A stretch of DNA of 64,000 nucleotides from positions 248,001 to 312,000 of the forward strand of contig NZ_SPNJ01000003.1 in NCBI RefSeq assembly GCF_004563925.1. Reading direction: 5' to 3'. A model generated the notes under the pieces. It had not been told where the DNA came from, ran no database searches, and saw only the letters and a list, made by a program, of their open reading frames with translations. The DNA comes from Herbaspirillum sp. 3R11 (GTDB taxonomy: Bacteria > Pseudomonadota > Gammaproteobacteria > Burkholderiales > Burkholderiaceae_D). Shown here piece after piece: positions 28,362 to 37,926 of the stretch. Positions within the stretch are counted from its first letter, which is position 1. Every line of letters begins with the position of its first letter. A program made the translations under genes and the position numbers.

Positions 28362-28738
28362 ATCCGCAAGTCAACCTGCCGCATATCGTGGAAGAGGTCG
28401 AACAAGCTTTCGCCAACTATGAACACGCCCTGCTGATCCACGACGTGCCCGCGCTGGATCGCTGGTTTTGGTACGACCCGCAGACGGTGCGCTATGGCGT
28501 CGGTGAAATCCTGCTCGGCGGCGAAGCGATCCGCCAATACCGCCAGACCTGCGCGCCGGTGCATCCTTCACGTAAATTGCATCGCACGGTGGTCACGACC
28601 TTCGGCAGCGACTATGCTACTGTCAGCACCGAATTTACCGGTGAGGACTCCGATAAAATCGGCCGCCAGATGCAAACTTGGGTGCGCATGGACGCCGGAT
28701 GGCGTATTGTCGCCGCCCATGTCAGCCTGATGTTGTAA
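28358..28738 (+). CDS. DUF3225 / AtzH-like (SnoaL-fold) protein
   Basis: A 126-residue small alpha+beta protein of the DUF3225 group, which includes HpxZ (oxalurate gene clusters) and AtzH of the cyanuric acid pathway. Readable family features are the N-terminal helix with [16 protein letters not shown], the core [18 protein letters not shown] and the C-terminal [22 protein letters not shown]. The ATG at 28358 overlaps the hydrolase stop by four bases. AtzH has been linked to breakdown of an unstable carboxylated urea intermediate. Here the protein could act on carboxybiuret or allophanate-like products of the two hydrolases; that is inference. An upstream 52-codon extension in the frame is not supported. 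Confidence 0.82.
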   Translation: MNPQVNLPHIVEEVEQAFANYEHALLIHDVPALDRWFWYDPQTVRYGVGEILLGGEAIRQYRQTCAPVHPSRKLHRTVVTTFGSDYATVSTEFTGEDSDKIGRQMQTWVRMDAGWRIVAAHVSLML

Positions 28739-28781
28739 AGCCGTTGTTCCGATTTCCCTTTTGTATTGACGACGTCCCGCC

Positions 28782-29474
28782 ATGACCGTAACTGCTGCAA
28801 ATCCGCTTGCTGAACAGGTTTACAACCGGCTCAAGGAAGACATCTTCAATTTCCGCCTGCTGCCCGGGGACAACTTCACCGAAACCGAAATGGCGTTGTC
28901 CTACGGCGTCTCGCGTACGCCGCTGCGCGACGCCCTGTTCCGCATGCAGCGTGAAGGCTATCTGGACGTCGGCTTCCGGCGCGGCTGGAAGGTGCGGCCG
29001 ATCGACTTCGATCGTCTCGACAATCTGTATGACTTGCGCATCGTGCTGGAAATGGCCGCGCTGGAACGTCTTTGCCAAAATCCCGACCCATCGCCCGGTT
29101 TGGAAGAATTGAATGCCGTCTGGCTGGTACCGGAAGAAGAACGCGAAAGCGAAGCGGTCAAGGTGGCGGAGCTGGACGAAAGCTTCCACACCAACCTGGT
29201 GGCCGCCGCCGGCAACGAGGAAATGACGCGCATCCACACCGAAGTGACGGAAAAGATCCGCATCGTGCGCCGCCTCGACTTCCTCAAAAAGAACCGCGTA
29301 CTGGCGACCTATGAAGAACACGGCAAGATCCTCAAGCTGATCGCCAAGCGCAAGGCGACCGAGGCGCAGATCCTGCTGCGCGCCCATATCACGCAAAGCA
29401 AGCTGGAAGTGCGCAAGATCACCATCTGGATGCTGGCCGAGGCGCGCCAGGAACAATTGAAAACACTGCCTTAG
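28782..29474 (+). CDS. GntR-family transcriptional regulator (FCD domain, FadR-like)
   Basis: A 230-residue FadR-subfamily repressor/activator. The winged helix-turn-helix spans about residues 8-75 and includes MALSYGVSRTPLRDALFRM then GYLDV. The C-terminal helical FCD domain has the usual effector/metal motif region ESFHTNLVAAAGNEEM and the final HITQSKLEVRK. It is the last gene of the cluster on the same strand, 43 bp after the DUF3225 gene. It is therefore likely to sense a pathway compound and control the cluster locally, on top of the NtrC/RpoN switch. The effector is unknown. It is convergent with the next gene. Confidence 0.88.
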   Translation: MTVTAANPLAEQVYNRLKEDIFNFRLLPGDNFTETEMALSYGVSRTPLRDALFRMQREGYLDVGFRRGWKVRPIDFDRLDNLYDLRIVLEMAALERLCQNPDPSPGLEELNAVWLVPEEERESEAVKVAELDESFHTNLVAAAGNEEMTRIHTEVTEKIRIVRRLDFLKKNRVLATYEEHGKILKLIAKRKATEAQILLRAHITQSKLEVRKITIWMLAEARQEQLKTLP

Positions 29475-29510
29475 CGGCCGGAACAACTCCCTCCGCCGCC
29501 TCGCCCAAGT

Positions 29511-29966
29511 TTACAGACGCAAAGTCATGAACATGCTGTTCGGATCTTCTTCGTAAGTCCCGAACGGACCGCAGTAGACGAAACCCACACTCTCATACAG
29601 TTGCCGGGCCGGTTTGAATGCATCGAACGATCCGGTCTCGAGGCTGAGACGTTCATAGCCGCGCGCCTTGGCCTGCCCGATGATGTACGCCAGCATTGCC
29701 CGGCCGGCGCCTTTGCGCCGCAACGCTTCAGGGGTGCGCATGGATTTGATCTCGCCGTGCACACGATCGAGTTCCTTGAGCGCGCCGCAACCGATCAGTT
29801 GCGCATCCTCCCAAACCGTCCAGAACGTGATGTCCGGGCTGCGCAGCTTGCCGAGATCGAGTGCATGGACGCTTTCGGGAGGCGATATCTCGCGCATATT
29901 GCGCAAATGCTCTTCAAGCAAGGCGTGAATGGCGGGGCGAGAAAGATCGTCGACTTCTATGTGCAT
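29511..29966 (-). CDS. GNAT-family N-acetyltransferase
   Basis: A 151-residue GNAT protein. The acetyl-CoA motif is LRRKGAGRAMLAYIIG and is followed by the usual RLSLETGSFDAFKPARQLYESVGFV. The ending (TYEEDPNSMFMTLRL) matches the YsnE/PaiA-like group that acts on small molecules such as polyamines or auxin-like amides, but no substrate can be named. The ATG at 29966 has an AAGGA ribosome site about nine bases upstream. The frame stays open for 35 further codons, which look noncoding. It stands alone, convergent with the GntR gene. Confidence 0.85.
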   Translation of the reverse strand: MHIEVDDLSRPAIHALLEEHLRNMREISPPESVHALDLGKLRSPDITFWTVWEDAQLIGCGALKELDRVHGEIKSMRTPEALRRKGAGRAMLAYIIGQAKARGYERLSLETGSFDAFKPARQLYESVGFVYCGPFGTYEEDPNSMFMTLRL

Positions 29967-30208
29967 CTCTGCTTCCTTGGGGGTTGGAGTCTGTTGTGCG
30001 AAGTTCTGCGGGATTCGACCATTATGCCCATGGTTGAGCAGGATGGCATTGGCGGCGAACAACATTTCCAATTTGAAATATTTGCAATTTGATCAATTCC
30101 GTTGAAAAACCCACCTCGCCGGCCAGCGCGTTACGGTGGCGCGGCTTCTGCTGCCGCTTGTTTCCCGCCGTTTCGCCGCCAAATCAGGGGTAAGCCTCCG
30201 AAAACATT

Positions 30209-30214
30209 TATAAT
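30209..30214 (+). promoter_or_regulatory. Candidate -10 element of ribF
   Basis: A perfect TATAAT 39 bases before the ribF ATG, without a convincing -35. I saw no FMN-riboswitch (RFN) fold in the roughly 285 bp between the acetyltransferase and ribF. Confidence 0.4.
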
Positions 30215-30252
30215 GGAAGGCTTTTGCAACGGCATCACTTTTAACCTCTTCC

Positions 30253-31230
30253 ATGAAGGTATTTCGCGGACTTCCCAACGCTGAATCGCGTGCGCCCTGC
30301 GCGCTGACGATCGGCAACTTCGACGGCGTGCACCGTGGCCACCAGGCGCTGCTGGCGCAGGTGCGCGAAGCGGCCACCCGCCTGAACCTGGATGCCGCCG
30401 TGATGACGTTCGAACCGCATCCGCGCGAGTTCTTCGCGCAACTGGCCGGCACCCCGGAAAAAGCCCCGCAACGCATCGCCAACCTGCGCGACAAGCTGCA
30501 ATCGCTGTCCAACGCCGGTGTCGACCGCGTGATCGTCGAGCATTTCAACGCCAACTTCGCCGCCCTGTCGCCCCAAGACTTCATTGAAAAGATCCTGATT
30601 CAGGGTCTGCACGTGCGCTGGCTGCTCGTGGGCGAAGACTTCTGCTTCGGTTCGCGCCGCGCCGGCAATATCCAGACCCTGATCGAGGCCGGCAAGCAAT
30701 ACGGCTTTGAAGTGCACACCATGCCGAACGTGAACAACGACGGCGTGCGCATCTCGTCGTCGGCGATCCGCGCAGCATTGGCGAAGGCTGACTTCCCGCA
30801 TGCGCGCCAGTTGCTGGGCCATTCGTACGCGATCTCCGGCCATGTGGTGCACGGCAAGAAGCTAGGCCGCACCATCGGATTCCCGACGCTGAACATGCGC
30901 GTGAGCCACAAGCATCCGGCGTTGTCGGGGATCTTCATCGTGCAGGTGCACGGACTGGGCGACAAGCCACTGCCGGCCGTCGCCAGCCTGGGCGTGCGTC
31001 CGACCGTGGACGACAGCGGCCGCGTGCTGCTGGAAACGCATATCTTCGACTACAGCGGCGATTGCTACGGCAAATTGCTGCGCGTGGAATTCCTGAAGAA
31101 GATTCGCGACGAAGAGAAATACGTCGATCTGCCGACATTGACGGCAGCCATTGAGCGCGATGCGCAACAGGCGCGTGCCTGGTTCAAGGATCAGGCGAGT
31201 TTCGCCGTGTCCGCCACCGACCGAATTTGA
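30253..31230 (+). CDS. ribF: Bifunctional riboflavin kinase / FAD synthetase
   Basis: Makes FMN from riboflavin and then FAD. The 325-residue protein has the N-terminal adenylyltransferase domain with the GNFDGVHRGHQALL motif (residue 18 on) and ISSSAIRAAL (near 162). The C-terminal riboflavin kinase domain begins near residue 185 with the GRTIGFPTLNM motif. Length is normal. The stop is about 95 bp before ileS; the ribF-ileS-lspA order is classic for proteobacteria and suggests shared transcription. Confidence 0.97.
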   Translation: MKVFRGLPNAESRAPCALTIGNFDGVHRGHQALLAQVREAATRLNLDAAVMTFEPHPREFFAQLAGTPEKAPQRIANLRDKLQSLSNAGVDRVIVEHFNANFAALSPQDFIEKILIQGLHVRWLLVGEDFCFGSRRAGNIQTLIEAGKQYGFEVHTMPNVNNDGVRISSSAIRAALAKADFPHARQLLGHSYAISGHVVHGKKLGRTIGFPTLNMRVSHKHPALSGIFIVQVHGLGDKPLPAVASLGVRPTVDDSGRVLLETHIFDYSGDCYGKLLRVEFLKKIRDEEKYVDLPTLTAAIERDAQQARAWFKDQASFAVSATDRI

Positions 31231-31324
31231 CGCTGGCCCGCCCCGCTCGCCGGCAGTCATTTGCGGCGTCGCTTCTTCCGGCATCAGCCGTCACCGATTT
31301 CCAGAATTTAACTGAAAACAACTT

Positions 31325-34219
31325 ATGTCGAACAACGAATCCTCCAAGCCGAACAAGCCCGGCAAGAACGAAGGCAAACCGGCCAGCAAGTATCCGGTCA
31401 ACATGACCGAAACCGCATTCCCGATGCGCGGCGACCTCGCCAAGCGCGAGCCGCAATGGGTCAAGGAATGGCAGAGCAAGAAGCTGTATCAACGCATCCG
31501 CAAGGCCTCGGCCGGTCGTCCGAAGTTCATCCTGCACGACGGTCCTCCGTACGCCAACGGTGAAATCCACCTGGGCCACGCCGTCAACAAGATTCTCAAG
31601 GACATGATCGTCAAGGCCCGCAACATGGCCGGCTTCGACGCGCAATACGTGCCGGGTTGGGATTGCCACGGCATGCCGATCGAAATCCAGATCGAAAAGA
31701 AATACGGCAAGAACCTGCCGGTGGCCGAAGTGCAAGCCAAGGCGCGCGCTTACGCCAACGAGCAGATCGAGCTGCAGAAGAAAGACTTCATCCGTCTGGG
31801 CGTACTGGGCGAATGGGACAATCCATACAAGACCATGAACTTCTCCAACGAAGCCGATGAGTTGCGCGCGCTCGGCACGATCCTGGAGAAGGGTTACGTC
31901 TATCGCGGCCTGAAGCCGGTCAACTGGTGTTTCGACTGCGGCTCCGCATTGGCGGAAGCTGAAGTCGAATACCAAGACAAGCGCGATCCGGCCATCGACG
32001 TCGGCTTCCCGTTTGCGGAACACGACAAGATCGCCAAGGCTTTCGGCCTGAGCAAGCTGCCAACCGACAAGGGTTACGTCGTCATCTGGACCACCACGCC
32101 ATGGACCATCCCGTCCAACCAGGCGCTGAACGTGCATCCGGAATTCGACTACGCGCTGGTGCAGACCGAGCGCAATGGAGAGCCGACGCTGCTGATCCTG
32201 GCCAACGACCTGGTCGAATCCTGCCTGCAACGCTTCGGCCTGACCGGCAAGGTCATCGCCACCGCCAAGGGTGAGGCGCTGTCGCTGATCGCCTTCCATC
32301 ATCCGCTGGCGACCGCCGACAAGGGCTACGACCGCCTGTCGCCGATCTACCTGGGCGACTACGTGACCGCCGACAGCGGCACCGGCATCGTCCACTCGGC
32401 GCCTGCCTACGGTATCGAAGACTTTATCTCGTGCAAGGCGCATGGCATGAAGGACGACGACATCATCAGCCCCGTCATGGGCGATGGCCGCTACGCGTCG
32501 TCGCTGCCGCTGTTCGCCGGCCTGACGATCTGGGAAGCCTCGAAGCCGATCTGCGCCAAGCTGGAAGAAGTCGGCACGCTGTTCAAGCTGGTGATGTTCG
32601 ACCACAGCTACATGCACTGCTGGCGCCACAAGACGCCGATCATCTATCGCGCCACCTCGCAATGGTTCGCGAGCATGGACAACGCGCCGAAAGACGGCGG
32701 CAAGAGCCTGCGCGAAACCGCGCTGCAAGGCATCGAAGACACCGCCTTCTTCCCGGCGTGGGGCAAGGCGCGCCTGCACGGCATGATCGCCAACCGTCCC
32801 GACTGGACGCTGTCACGCCAACGCCAATGGGGCGTGCCGATGGCTTTCTTCGTGCACAAGGAAACCGGCCTGCTGCATCCGCGCACGCCCGAGTTGCTGG
32901 AACAGATCGCCCAGCGCATCGAGCAGAGCGGTATCGAGGCATGGCAGGCGCTGGATCCGAAGGAATTGCTGGGTGATGAGGCCGATCAATACCTGAAGAA
33001 CAAGGACACGCTGGACGTCTGGTTCGACTCCGGTTCGACCCATCAGACCGTGCTGCGCGGTTCGCACAAGCAGGAATTGCAATTTCCTGCCGATCTGTAT
33101 CTGGAAGGTTCAGACCAGCATCGCGGCTGGTTCCACTCGTCGCTGCTGACTTCCTCGATGCTGAATGGCTGCGCACCGTACAAGGCCCTGCTGACCCACG
33201 GTTTCGTGGTCGACGGCGAAGGCCGCAAGATGTCGAAGTCGCTCAAGAACGGCGTCGAGCCGCAGAAGGTGGCCGACTCGCTGGGCGCGGAAATCCTGCG
33301 CCTGTGGGTGGCGTCGAGCGATTACTCCGGCGAGATCTCGATCTCCGACGAAATCCTGAAACGCGTCACTGAAGCGTATCGCCGCATCCGCAACACGCTG
33401 CGCTTCCTGCTGGCCAACACGGCCGATTTCGACATGGCCAAGAACGCCGTGCCGGTCGCCGAGATGCTGGAAATCGATCGCTATGCGATCGCCAACATGG
33501 CCAACCTGCAGAAGGAAATCCTGGCGCATTACGAGACTTACGAGTTCCATCCGGTCGTCTCCAAGCTGCAGATGTATTGCTCGGAAGACCTGGGCGGCTT
33601 CTACCTCGATATCCTCAAGGATCGCCTGTACACCAGCGGCGTCGATTCGCACGCGCGCCGTTCCGCGCAGACCGCGATCTGGCATATCACCCAGGCGCTG
33701 CTGCGCCTGATGGCGCCGACGCTGTCGTTCACGGCGGAAGAGGCGTGGAGCTTCTTCGCCAGCAAGGAAGCGTTTGCCGACAGCAGCGAAACCATCTTCA
33801 CGCAGACGTATTACGCGCTGCCGGAAGTGGCGCAAGCCGAGGCGCTGGTGGCCAAGTTCAACGTGCTGCACGAAGTGCGCGCGACCGTGACCAAGCAACT
33901 GGAAGAAGTCCGCATCGCCGGCAACATCGGCTCGTCGCTGCAAGCGGAAGTCGAACTGAAGGTCAGCGGCGACAAGGTGGCTCTGCTGCAAAGCCTGGGC
34001 GACGATCTGAAGTTCGTGCTGATCACCTCGGCCGCCAAGGTCACTGCGGTGGCGACGGAAGCCGACGAAGCCATCGTCGTCACGCCATCGGCCAACCAGA
34101 AATGCGAACGCTGCTGGCACTACCGCGCTGACGTCGGCTCACACGCCGAGCACGAAGGCCTGTGCGGCCGCTGCGTCGCCAATCTGTTTGGCAGTGGTGA
34201 AGACCGCCACTTCGCGTAA
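31325..34219 (+). CDS. ileS: Isoleucyl-tRNA synthetase
   Basis: Class I synthetase charging tRNA-Ile, 964 residues. The HIGH motif is [13 protein letters not shown] (near residue 73). The CP1 editing domain contains [18 protein letters not shown]. The KMSKS motif is [11 protein letters not shown] (near residue 640). The C-terminal zinc finger has [12 protein letters not shown] and [10 protein letters not shown]. All parts are intact and the length is that of the bacterial form, which is usually mupirocin-sensitive. A hairpin-T terminator sits right after the stop. Confidence 0.98.
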   Translation: MSNNESSKPNKPGKNEGKPASKYPVNMTETAFPMRGDLAKREPQWVKEWQSKKLYQRIRKASAGRPKFILHDGPPYANGEIHLGHAVNKILKDMIVKARNMAGFDAQYVPGWDCHGMPIEIQIEKKYGKNLPVAEVQAKARAYANEQIELQKKDFIRLGVLGEWDNPYKTMNFSNEADELRALGTILEKGYVYRGLKPVNWCFDCGSALAEAEVEYQDKRDPAIDVGFPFAEHDKIAKAFGLSKLPTDKGYVVIWTTTPWTIPSNQALNVHPEFDYALVQTERNGEPTLLILANDLVESCLQRFGLTGKVIATAKGEALSLIAFHHPLATADKGYDRLSPIYLGDYVTADSGTGIVHSAPAYGIEDFISCKAHGMKDDDIISPVMGDGRYASSLPLFAGLTIWEASKPICAKLEEVGTLFKLVMFDHSYMHCWRHKTPIIYRATSQWFASMDNAPKDGGKSLRETALQGIEDTAFFPAWGKARLHGMIANRPDWTLSRQRQWGVPMAFFVHKETGLLHPRTPELLEQIAQRIEQSGIEAWQALDPKELLGDEADQYLKNKDTLDVWFDSGSTHQTVLRGSHKQELQFPADLYLEGSDQHRGWFHSSLLTSSMLNGCAPYKALLTHGFVVDGEGRKMSKSLKNGVEPQKVADSLGAEILRLWVASSDYSGEISISDEILKRVTEAYRRIRNTLRFLLANTADFDMAKNAVPVAEMLEIDRYAIANMANLQKEILAHYETYEFHPVVSKLQMYCSEDLGGFYLDILKDRLYTSGVDSHARRSAQTAIWHITQALLRLMAPTLSFTAEEAWSFFASKEAFADSSETIFTQTYYALPEVAQAEALVAKFNVLHEVRATVTKQLEEVRIAGNIGSSLQAEVELKVSGDKVALLQSLGDDLKFVLITSAAKVTAVATEADEAIVVTPSANQKCERCWHYRADVGSHAEHEGLCGRCVANLFGSGEDRHFA

Positions 34220-34230
34220 GCATCAGGCAA

Positions 34231-34267
34231 GCCGGCGCGTGACATATGACACGTGCCGGCGCTTTTT
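34231..34267 (+). terminator. Rho-independent terminator after ileS
   Basis: An 11-bp GC-rich stem (GCCGGCGCGTG with CACGTGCCGGC, one G-T pair) with an 8-nt loop, followed by GC and five T. It separates ileS from lspA, so lspA is either read through or has its own promoter. Confidence 0.75.
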
Positions 34268-34317
34268 CCGAGCTTTTCCCCCGATATCATCCACGTCCGT
34301 ATCCAAATTCATCCTCC

Positions 34318-34827
34318 ATGGCTTCCAATAAAAAACGCCTCATGCCCAGCTCCAGCAACAACAACAGCCTGCTGCCATGGCTGGGTATTTCGCTGATCAT
34401 ATTGCTGTTGGATCAGTTGTCCAAGATCACCATCGTCAAACTGTTCCATTACGGCGAATCGCGTCCGATCACCGGCTTCTTCAACCTGGTGCTGGTCTAT
34501 AACAAGGGCGCGGCGTTCAGCTTCCTCGCAGCGGAATCGGGCTGGCAACGTCACCTCTTCACCGCGATCGGCATCGCCGCCGCGATCTACATCATCTATC
34601 TGCTGCGCAAGCACGCCGGCCAACGCATGTTTTGCTGGGCGCTGGCGCTGATCCTGGGTGGCGCGGTGGGTAACGTGATCGATCGCATCCTGTACGGTCA
34701 CGTGATCGACTTCCTCGACGTCTTCATCGGCAACTGGCACTGGCCGGCGTTCAACATCGCCGATAGTGCGATCTGCGTCGGTGCGGTATTGTTCGTGCTG
34801 GATGAATTGCGCCGCGTCGGCAAATAG
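34318..34827 (+). CDS. lspA: Lipoprotein signal peptidase (signal peptidase II)
   Basis: Inner-membrane aspartyl protease that cuts lipoprotein signal peptides after diacylglyceryl transfer. The 169-residue product has four membrane helices. The two catalytic aspartates are in [14 protein letters not shown] and FNIADSAI. The start is taken at MASNKKR (34318); an ATG at 34342 is an alternative that would trim the polar N-terminus. An upstream open extension is not supported. Substrates in this window would include the lipoproteins at 11004-11549 and 36611-37702. Confidence 0.95.
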   Translation: MASNKKRLMPSSSNNNSLLPWLGISLIILLLDQLSKITIVKLFHYGESRPITGFFNLVLVYNKGAAFSFLAAESGWQRHLFTAIGIAAAIYIIYLLRKHAGQRMFCWALALILGGAVGNVIDRILYGHVIDFLDVFIGNWHWPAFNIADSAICVGAVLFVLDELRRVGK

Positions 34828-34902
34828 TGTCGGGCGGCAAGGCTGCAGCAATTTGCTTGATTGCTGCGGTCGTCACGATTGAGTTCTATAAGGAGTAAGG
34901 CA

Positions 34903-36111
34903 ATGGATCTCGCTGGCAAAAAAATCCTTCTCGGCCTGACCGGCGGCGTGGCTTGCTACAAGGCCGCCGAACTGGCGCGCGGCCTCGGCAAGGCGGGCGC
35001 CTCGGTGCAAGTCGTGATGACGCAGGCGGCGACGCAGTTCATCACGACCGTCACCATGCAGGCGCTGACCGGCAACACGGTCTACACCGATCAATGGGAT
35101 GCGCGCATCGAGAACAACATGCCGCACATCGATCTCACACGCGGCATCGACGCGATCGTGATCGTGCCCTGCTCCACCGATTTCATTTTCAAACTTGCGC
35201 ATGGCGCCTGCGATGATCTCCTGTCCACGCTGTGCGTGGCGCGTCCGCATGGCGTGCCGCTGATGATCGCCCCGGCCATGAACGTCGAGATGTGGCAGAA
35301 CCCGGCGACCCAGCGCAATATCGCGCAGGTGCAGCAGGACGGCATCAGGCTGCTCGGTCCCGATTCCGGCGACCAGGCCTGCGGCGAGGTCGGCTATGGC
35401 CGCATGCTCGAACCCGAGCAACTGCTGGAAGAAATCATCGCGGCGTTCCAACCGAAGCTGCTGGCCGGTCGCCGTGTGCTGCTGACCGCCGGGCCGACGT
35501 TCGAGCCTATCGATCCAGTGCGCGGCATCACCAACCTGTCGTCCGGCAAGATGGGTTACGCGGTGGCACGCGCTGCTCGCGAAGCCGGCGCCGAGGTGGT
35601 GCTGGTGTCCGGTCCGACGGCATTGGATGCGCCTTACGGCGTACGTCGCATCGACGTGCAGACCGCGCAGCAAATGCATGACGCGGTGTTCGCCAACATA
35701 GCTGGCCAGGATATCTTCGTCGCCGTTGCTGCGGTGGCCGACTGGCGCGTCGCCAACGTCAGCGATCAGAAACTCAAGAAAAGCGCGGACGACGACAGTC
35801 TCAAACTGGCTTTCGAACAAAATGCCGACATCCTCGCCGATGTCGCCGCGTTGCCCAATCGTCCATACTGTGTGGGCTTTGCAGCAGAGTCCGAAAACCT
35901 CGAACAATACGGCGCCGCCAAACGCGTGAAGAAAAACATTCCCCTGCTGGTCGGCAACATCGGCCATCAGACCTTCGGCAAGGATGAGAACGCGCTGACG
36001 CTGTTCGATGACAAGGGCCATACCAGCCTGCCGCGCGCCGACAAGCAGACGCTGGCGCGACAACTGGTGCGCGAGATTGCGTATCGCCTGTCTGCATCAG
36101 GCACGCACTAA
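34903..36111 (+). CDS. coaBC: Bifunctional phosphopantothenoylcysteine decarboxylase / phosphopantothenate-cysteine ligase
   Basis: Two steps of coenzyme A synthesis in one 402-residue protein. The N-terminal flavoprotein decarboxylase (CoaC) shows [17 protein letters not shown], the PAMNVEMW motif and the catalytic Cys in [12 protein letters not shown] (near residue 160). The C-terminal ligase (CoaB) begins near residue 190 with [20 protein letters not shown] and carries the AVADWRV and KLKK motifs. An AAGGAG ribosome site lies 10 bases before the ATG at 34903. A perfect 8-bp inverted repeat (34845-34867) lies in the gap after lspA. The dut gene follows after 37 bp, as in many bacteria. Confidence 0.97.
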   Translation: MDLAGKKILLGLTGGVACYKAAELARGLGKAGASVQVVMTQAATQFITTVTMQALTGNTVYTDQWDARIENNMPHIDLTRGIDAIVIVPCSTDFIFKLAHGACDDLLSTLCVARPHGVPLMIAPAMNVEMWQNPATQRNIAQVQQDGIRLLGPDSGDQACGEVGYGRMLEPEQLLEEIIAAFQPKLLAGRRVLLTAGPTFEPIDPVRGITNLSSGKMGYAVARAAREAGAEVVLVSGPTALDAPYGVRRIDVQTAQQMHDAVFANIAGQDIFVAVAAVADWRVANVSDQKLKKSADDDSLKLAFEQNADILADVAALPNRPYCVGFAAESENLEQYGAAKRVKKNIPLLVGNIGHQTFGKDENALTLFDDKGHTSLPRADKQTLARQLVREIAYRLSASGTH

Positions 36112-36148
36112 TTCAGTATTCACTTTCAACTTAACGACTTTTTTTCCC

Positions 36149-36598
36149 ATGAAAACTATCGACGTCAAAATCCTCGACCCGCGCATGAAAGACCAGCTGC
36201 CGACCTATGCTACCGCCGGCAGCGCCGGACTGGATCTGCGCGCCTGCCTGGACGCGCCGCTGACGATCGCACCGGGAACCACGCACCTGATCCCGACCGG
36301 TCTGGCGATCCACGTGGCCGATCCCGGCTACGCCGCGATCATCCTGCCGCGCAGCGGTCTCGGCCACAAGCACGGCATCGTGCTGGGTAACCTGGTCGGC
36401 CTGATCGACTCCGACTATCAAGGTCAACTGATGGTATCGACATGGAACCGCGGACAGACCGAGTTTGTCCTAAACCCCATGGAGCGCCTGGCGCAACTTG
36501 TGATCGTTCCGGTCATGCAAGTGGGCTTTAACGTGGTTGAAGAATTCGACAGCAGCGAGCGCGGCGCAGGCGGCTTCGGCAGTACCGGCAAACATTAA
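36149..36598 (+). CDS. dut: dUTP diphosphatase
   Basis: Trimeric dUTPase, which makes dUMP and keeps uracil out of DNA. At 149 residues it has the usual five motifs: [30 protein letters not shown], the ERLAQLVI region and the C-terminal [11 protein letters not shown] that closes over the active site. The ATG at 36149 is set by family length; the open frame reaches 47 codons upstream into coaBC. It is co-directional with coaBC and with the protease-like gene that starts 12 bases downstream. Confidence 0.97.
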   Translation: MKTIDVKILDPRMKDQLPTYATAGSAGLDLRACLDAPLTIAPGTTHLIPTGLAIHVADPGYAAIILPRSGLGHKHGIVLGNLVGLIDSDYQGQLMVSTWNRGQTEFVLNPMERLAQLVIVPVMQVGFNVVEEFDSSERGAGGFGSTGKH

Positions 36599-36610
36599 GG
36601 AGATCACTGG

Positions 36611-37702
36611 ATGCACGCTCGACACCTGGCTTATTGGGGAAGAATAAAAATCGCGTTGGCAGTCATGCCGGCGGCACTGCTCGCAGCATGCGTCACACCG
36701 CAAGACAGCAACACCCTCAACAAACCGGCGCAAACCGCCACGGCGTCCGTCGCCGTCAAGGCGCCGGCCCTCACCCCCGACCAGACTGCATTGCGCGCGC
36801 TGACGGCGCAGCAGGACAGGCTGTACAACGTGGCGGCGCCGTTGTTGACCACCAATGCGCAGCTGTGCCGCGGCAATGCGCGCAACCTGCTTGGCTTCAC
36901 CGCCAAGAACAAGTATTCCTATCCGAGCGAATTCGCCGATGCGGCGCAGTCGCTGGGCTTCGATGATCGCCTGCAAGTCACCGGCGTACTGCCCGGCAGC
37001 GGCGCGGCCAAGAGCGGCGTGCAACGCGGCGATGTGCTGGTGGCCGTGGCCGACAAGCCGCTGCAGCAAGGTCCCGACGCCGAGCGCCAGGCTGCCAACC
37101 TGCTGGGCCCATTGGTCACCAACGGCCGCGCGCCGATTAAACTGACCGTAATGCGCAACAAGGCGCAGCAAAACGTCATCGTGCCGCTGACGCTGGCCTG
37201 CGCCTTCAGCATCGAGCTGGGCAACGCCGACAACGTCAACACTTACGCCGACGGCCGTCGTGTCCTGATTACGCGCGGCATGATGAATTTCGCCAGGACC
37301 GATGAAGAACTGGCCTATCTGATCGCCAAGGACATGGCCCACAACTCGCTGGGCCATGCGATTCGCCAGCGTATGGTGGCGACCACCGGCAGCGTCATCG
37401 ACAACCTGATGCGCGCACGTCCCGATCCGACTGCGGCGGCGGGCACCGGTGGCATTCGCCCGTATCCGCAGGACTTGGACGCGGCAGCCGACAATCTGGC
37501 CCTCTACATGCTGGTGCGCGCCAGCTACGGCATCGACGGCTACGCCGCATTCTGGCAACGGCTGGCGACGCAGTATCCGGTCAGCGTGCCAAGCGGCTAC
37601 ACCGCGCTGCATCCGGGCACGGCCTATCGCATGACGGCGATCGACAAGTCATTACAGGCGCTCAAGGCCAAGCAGGCGGCAGGAAAGCCGCTGACGCCGT
37701 GA
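36611..37702 (+). CDS. Lipoprotein with PDZ domain and degenerate M48 peptidase domain
   Basis: A 363-residue exported lipoprotein (lipobox LLAAC, Cys near residue 27). A PDZ-like segment covers about residues 118-185 (VTGVLPGSGAAKSGVQRGDVL). Then comes a region shaped like an M48 metallopeptidase: the ILITRGMMNFARTDEELAYLIA strand/helix, here in part, leads where a zinc HExxH motif is expected. The sequence there is K240-D-M-A-H244, so the first His is Lys and the catalytic Glu is Asp. The downstream EREAD-type ligand motif is DAAAD (290-294), without the ligand Glu. It should therefore not bind zinc in the normal way and may be a non-catalytic relative. It starts 12 bases after dut with GGAG as ribosome site. 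Confidence 0.75.
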   Translation: MHARHLAYWGRIKIALAVMPAALLAACVTPQDSNTLNKPAQTATASVAVKAPALTPDQTALRALTAQQDRLYNVAAPLLTTNAQLCRGNARNLLGFTAKNKYSYPSEFADAAQSLGFDDRLQVTGVLPGSGAAKSGVQRGDVLVAVADKPLQQGPDAERQAANLLGPLVTNGRAPIKLTVMRNKAQQNVIVPLTLACAFSIELGNADNVNTYADGRRVLITRGMMNFARTDEELAYLIAKDMAHNSLGHAIRQRMVATTGSVIDNLMRARPDPTAAAGTGGIRPYPQDLDAAADNLALYMLVRASYGIDGYAAFWQRLATQYPVSVPSGYTALHPGTAYRMTAIDKSLQALKAKQAAGKPLTP

Positions 37703-37841
37703 TGTGACCCGTAGGGGCAGGATGTCCTGTGCAGGTCACAGGACATCTGTGAGGTCTGCAGATTGAGATCTGCAGACGCCTGCAACGTCGGCGCATTGAT
37801 GTCTTAGCGCAAAAACTGCGTCACGAGCTCACCGCAAAAAC

Positions 37842-37877
37842 AAAAAGGCCGGAACGATCAAACGTTCCGGCCTTTTT
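37842..37877. terminator. Bidirectional rho-independent terminator
   Basis: A 15-bp stem (AAAAAGGCCGGAACG and its complement) with a 6-nt loop, A-run on one side and T-run on the other. It serves both the plus-strand gene ending at 37702 and clpA ending at 37927. Confidence 0.9.
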
Positions 37878-37926
37878 GCTTGTCCACTCCCGACGCCTCT
37901 TGCGAGGCGCCGGGATGGCTTGCGGC

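Noticed and set aside
29967-30252. FMN riboswitch before ribF
   Set aside because: The conserved RFN strings and multi-stem layout were not found; only a TATAAT-like element is visible.
34845-34867. Terminator after lspA
   Set aside because: A perfect 8-bp hairpin (GCAGCAAT/ATTGCTGC) is present but no T-run follows, so it is not called a terminator.
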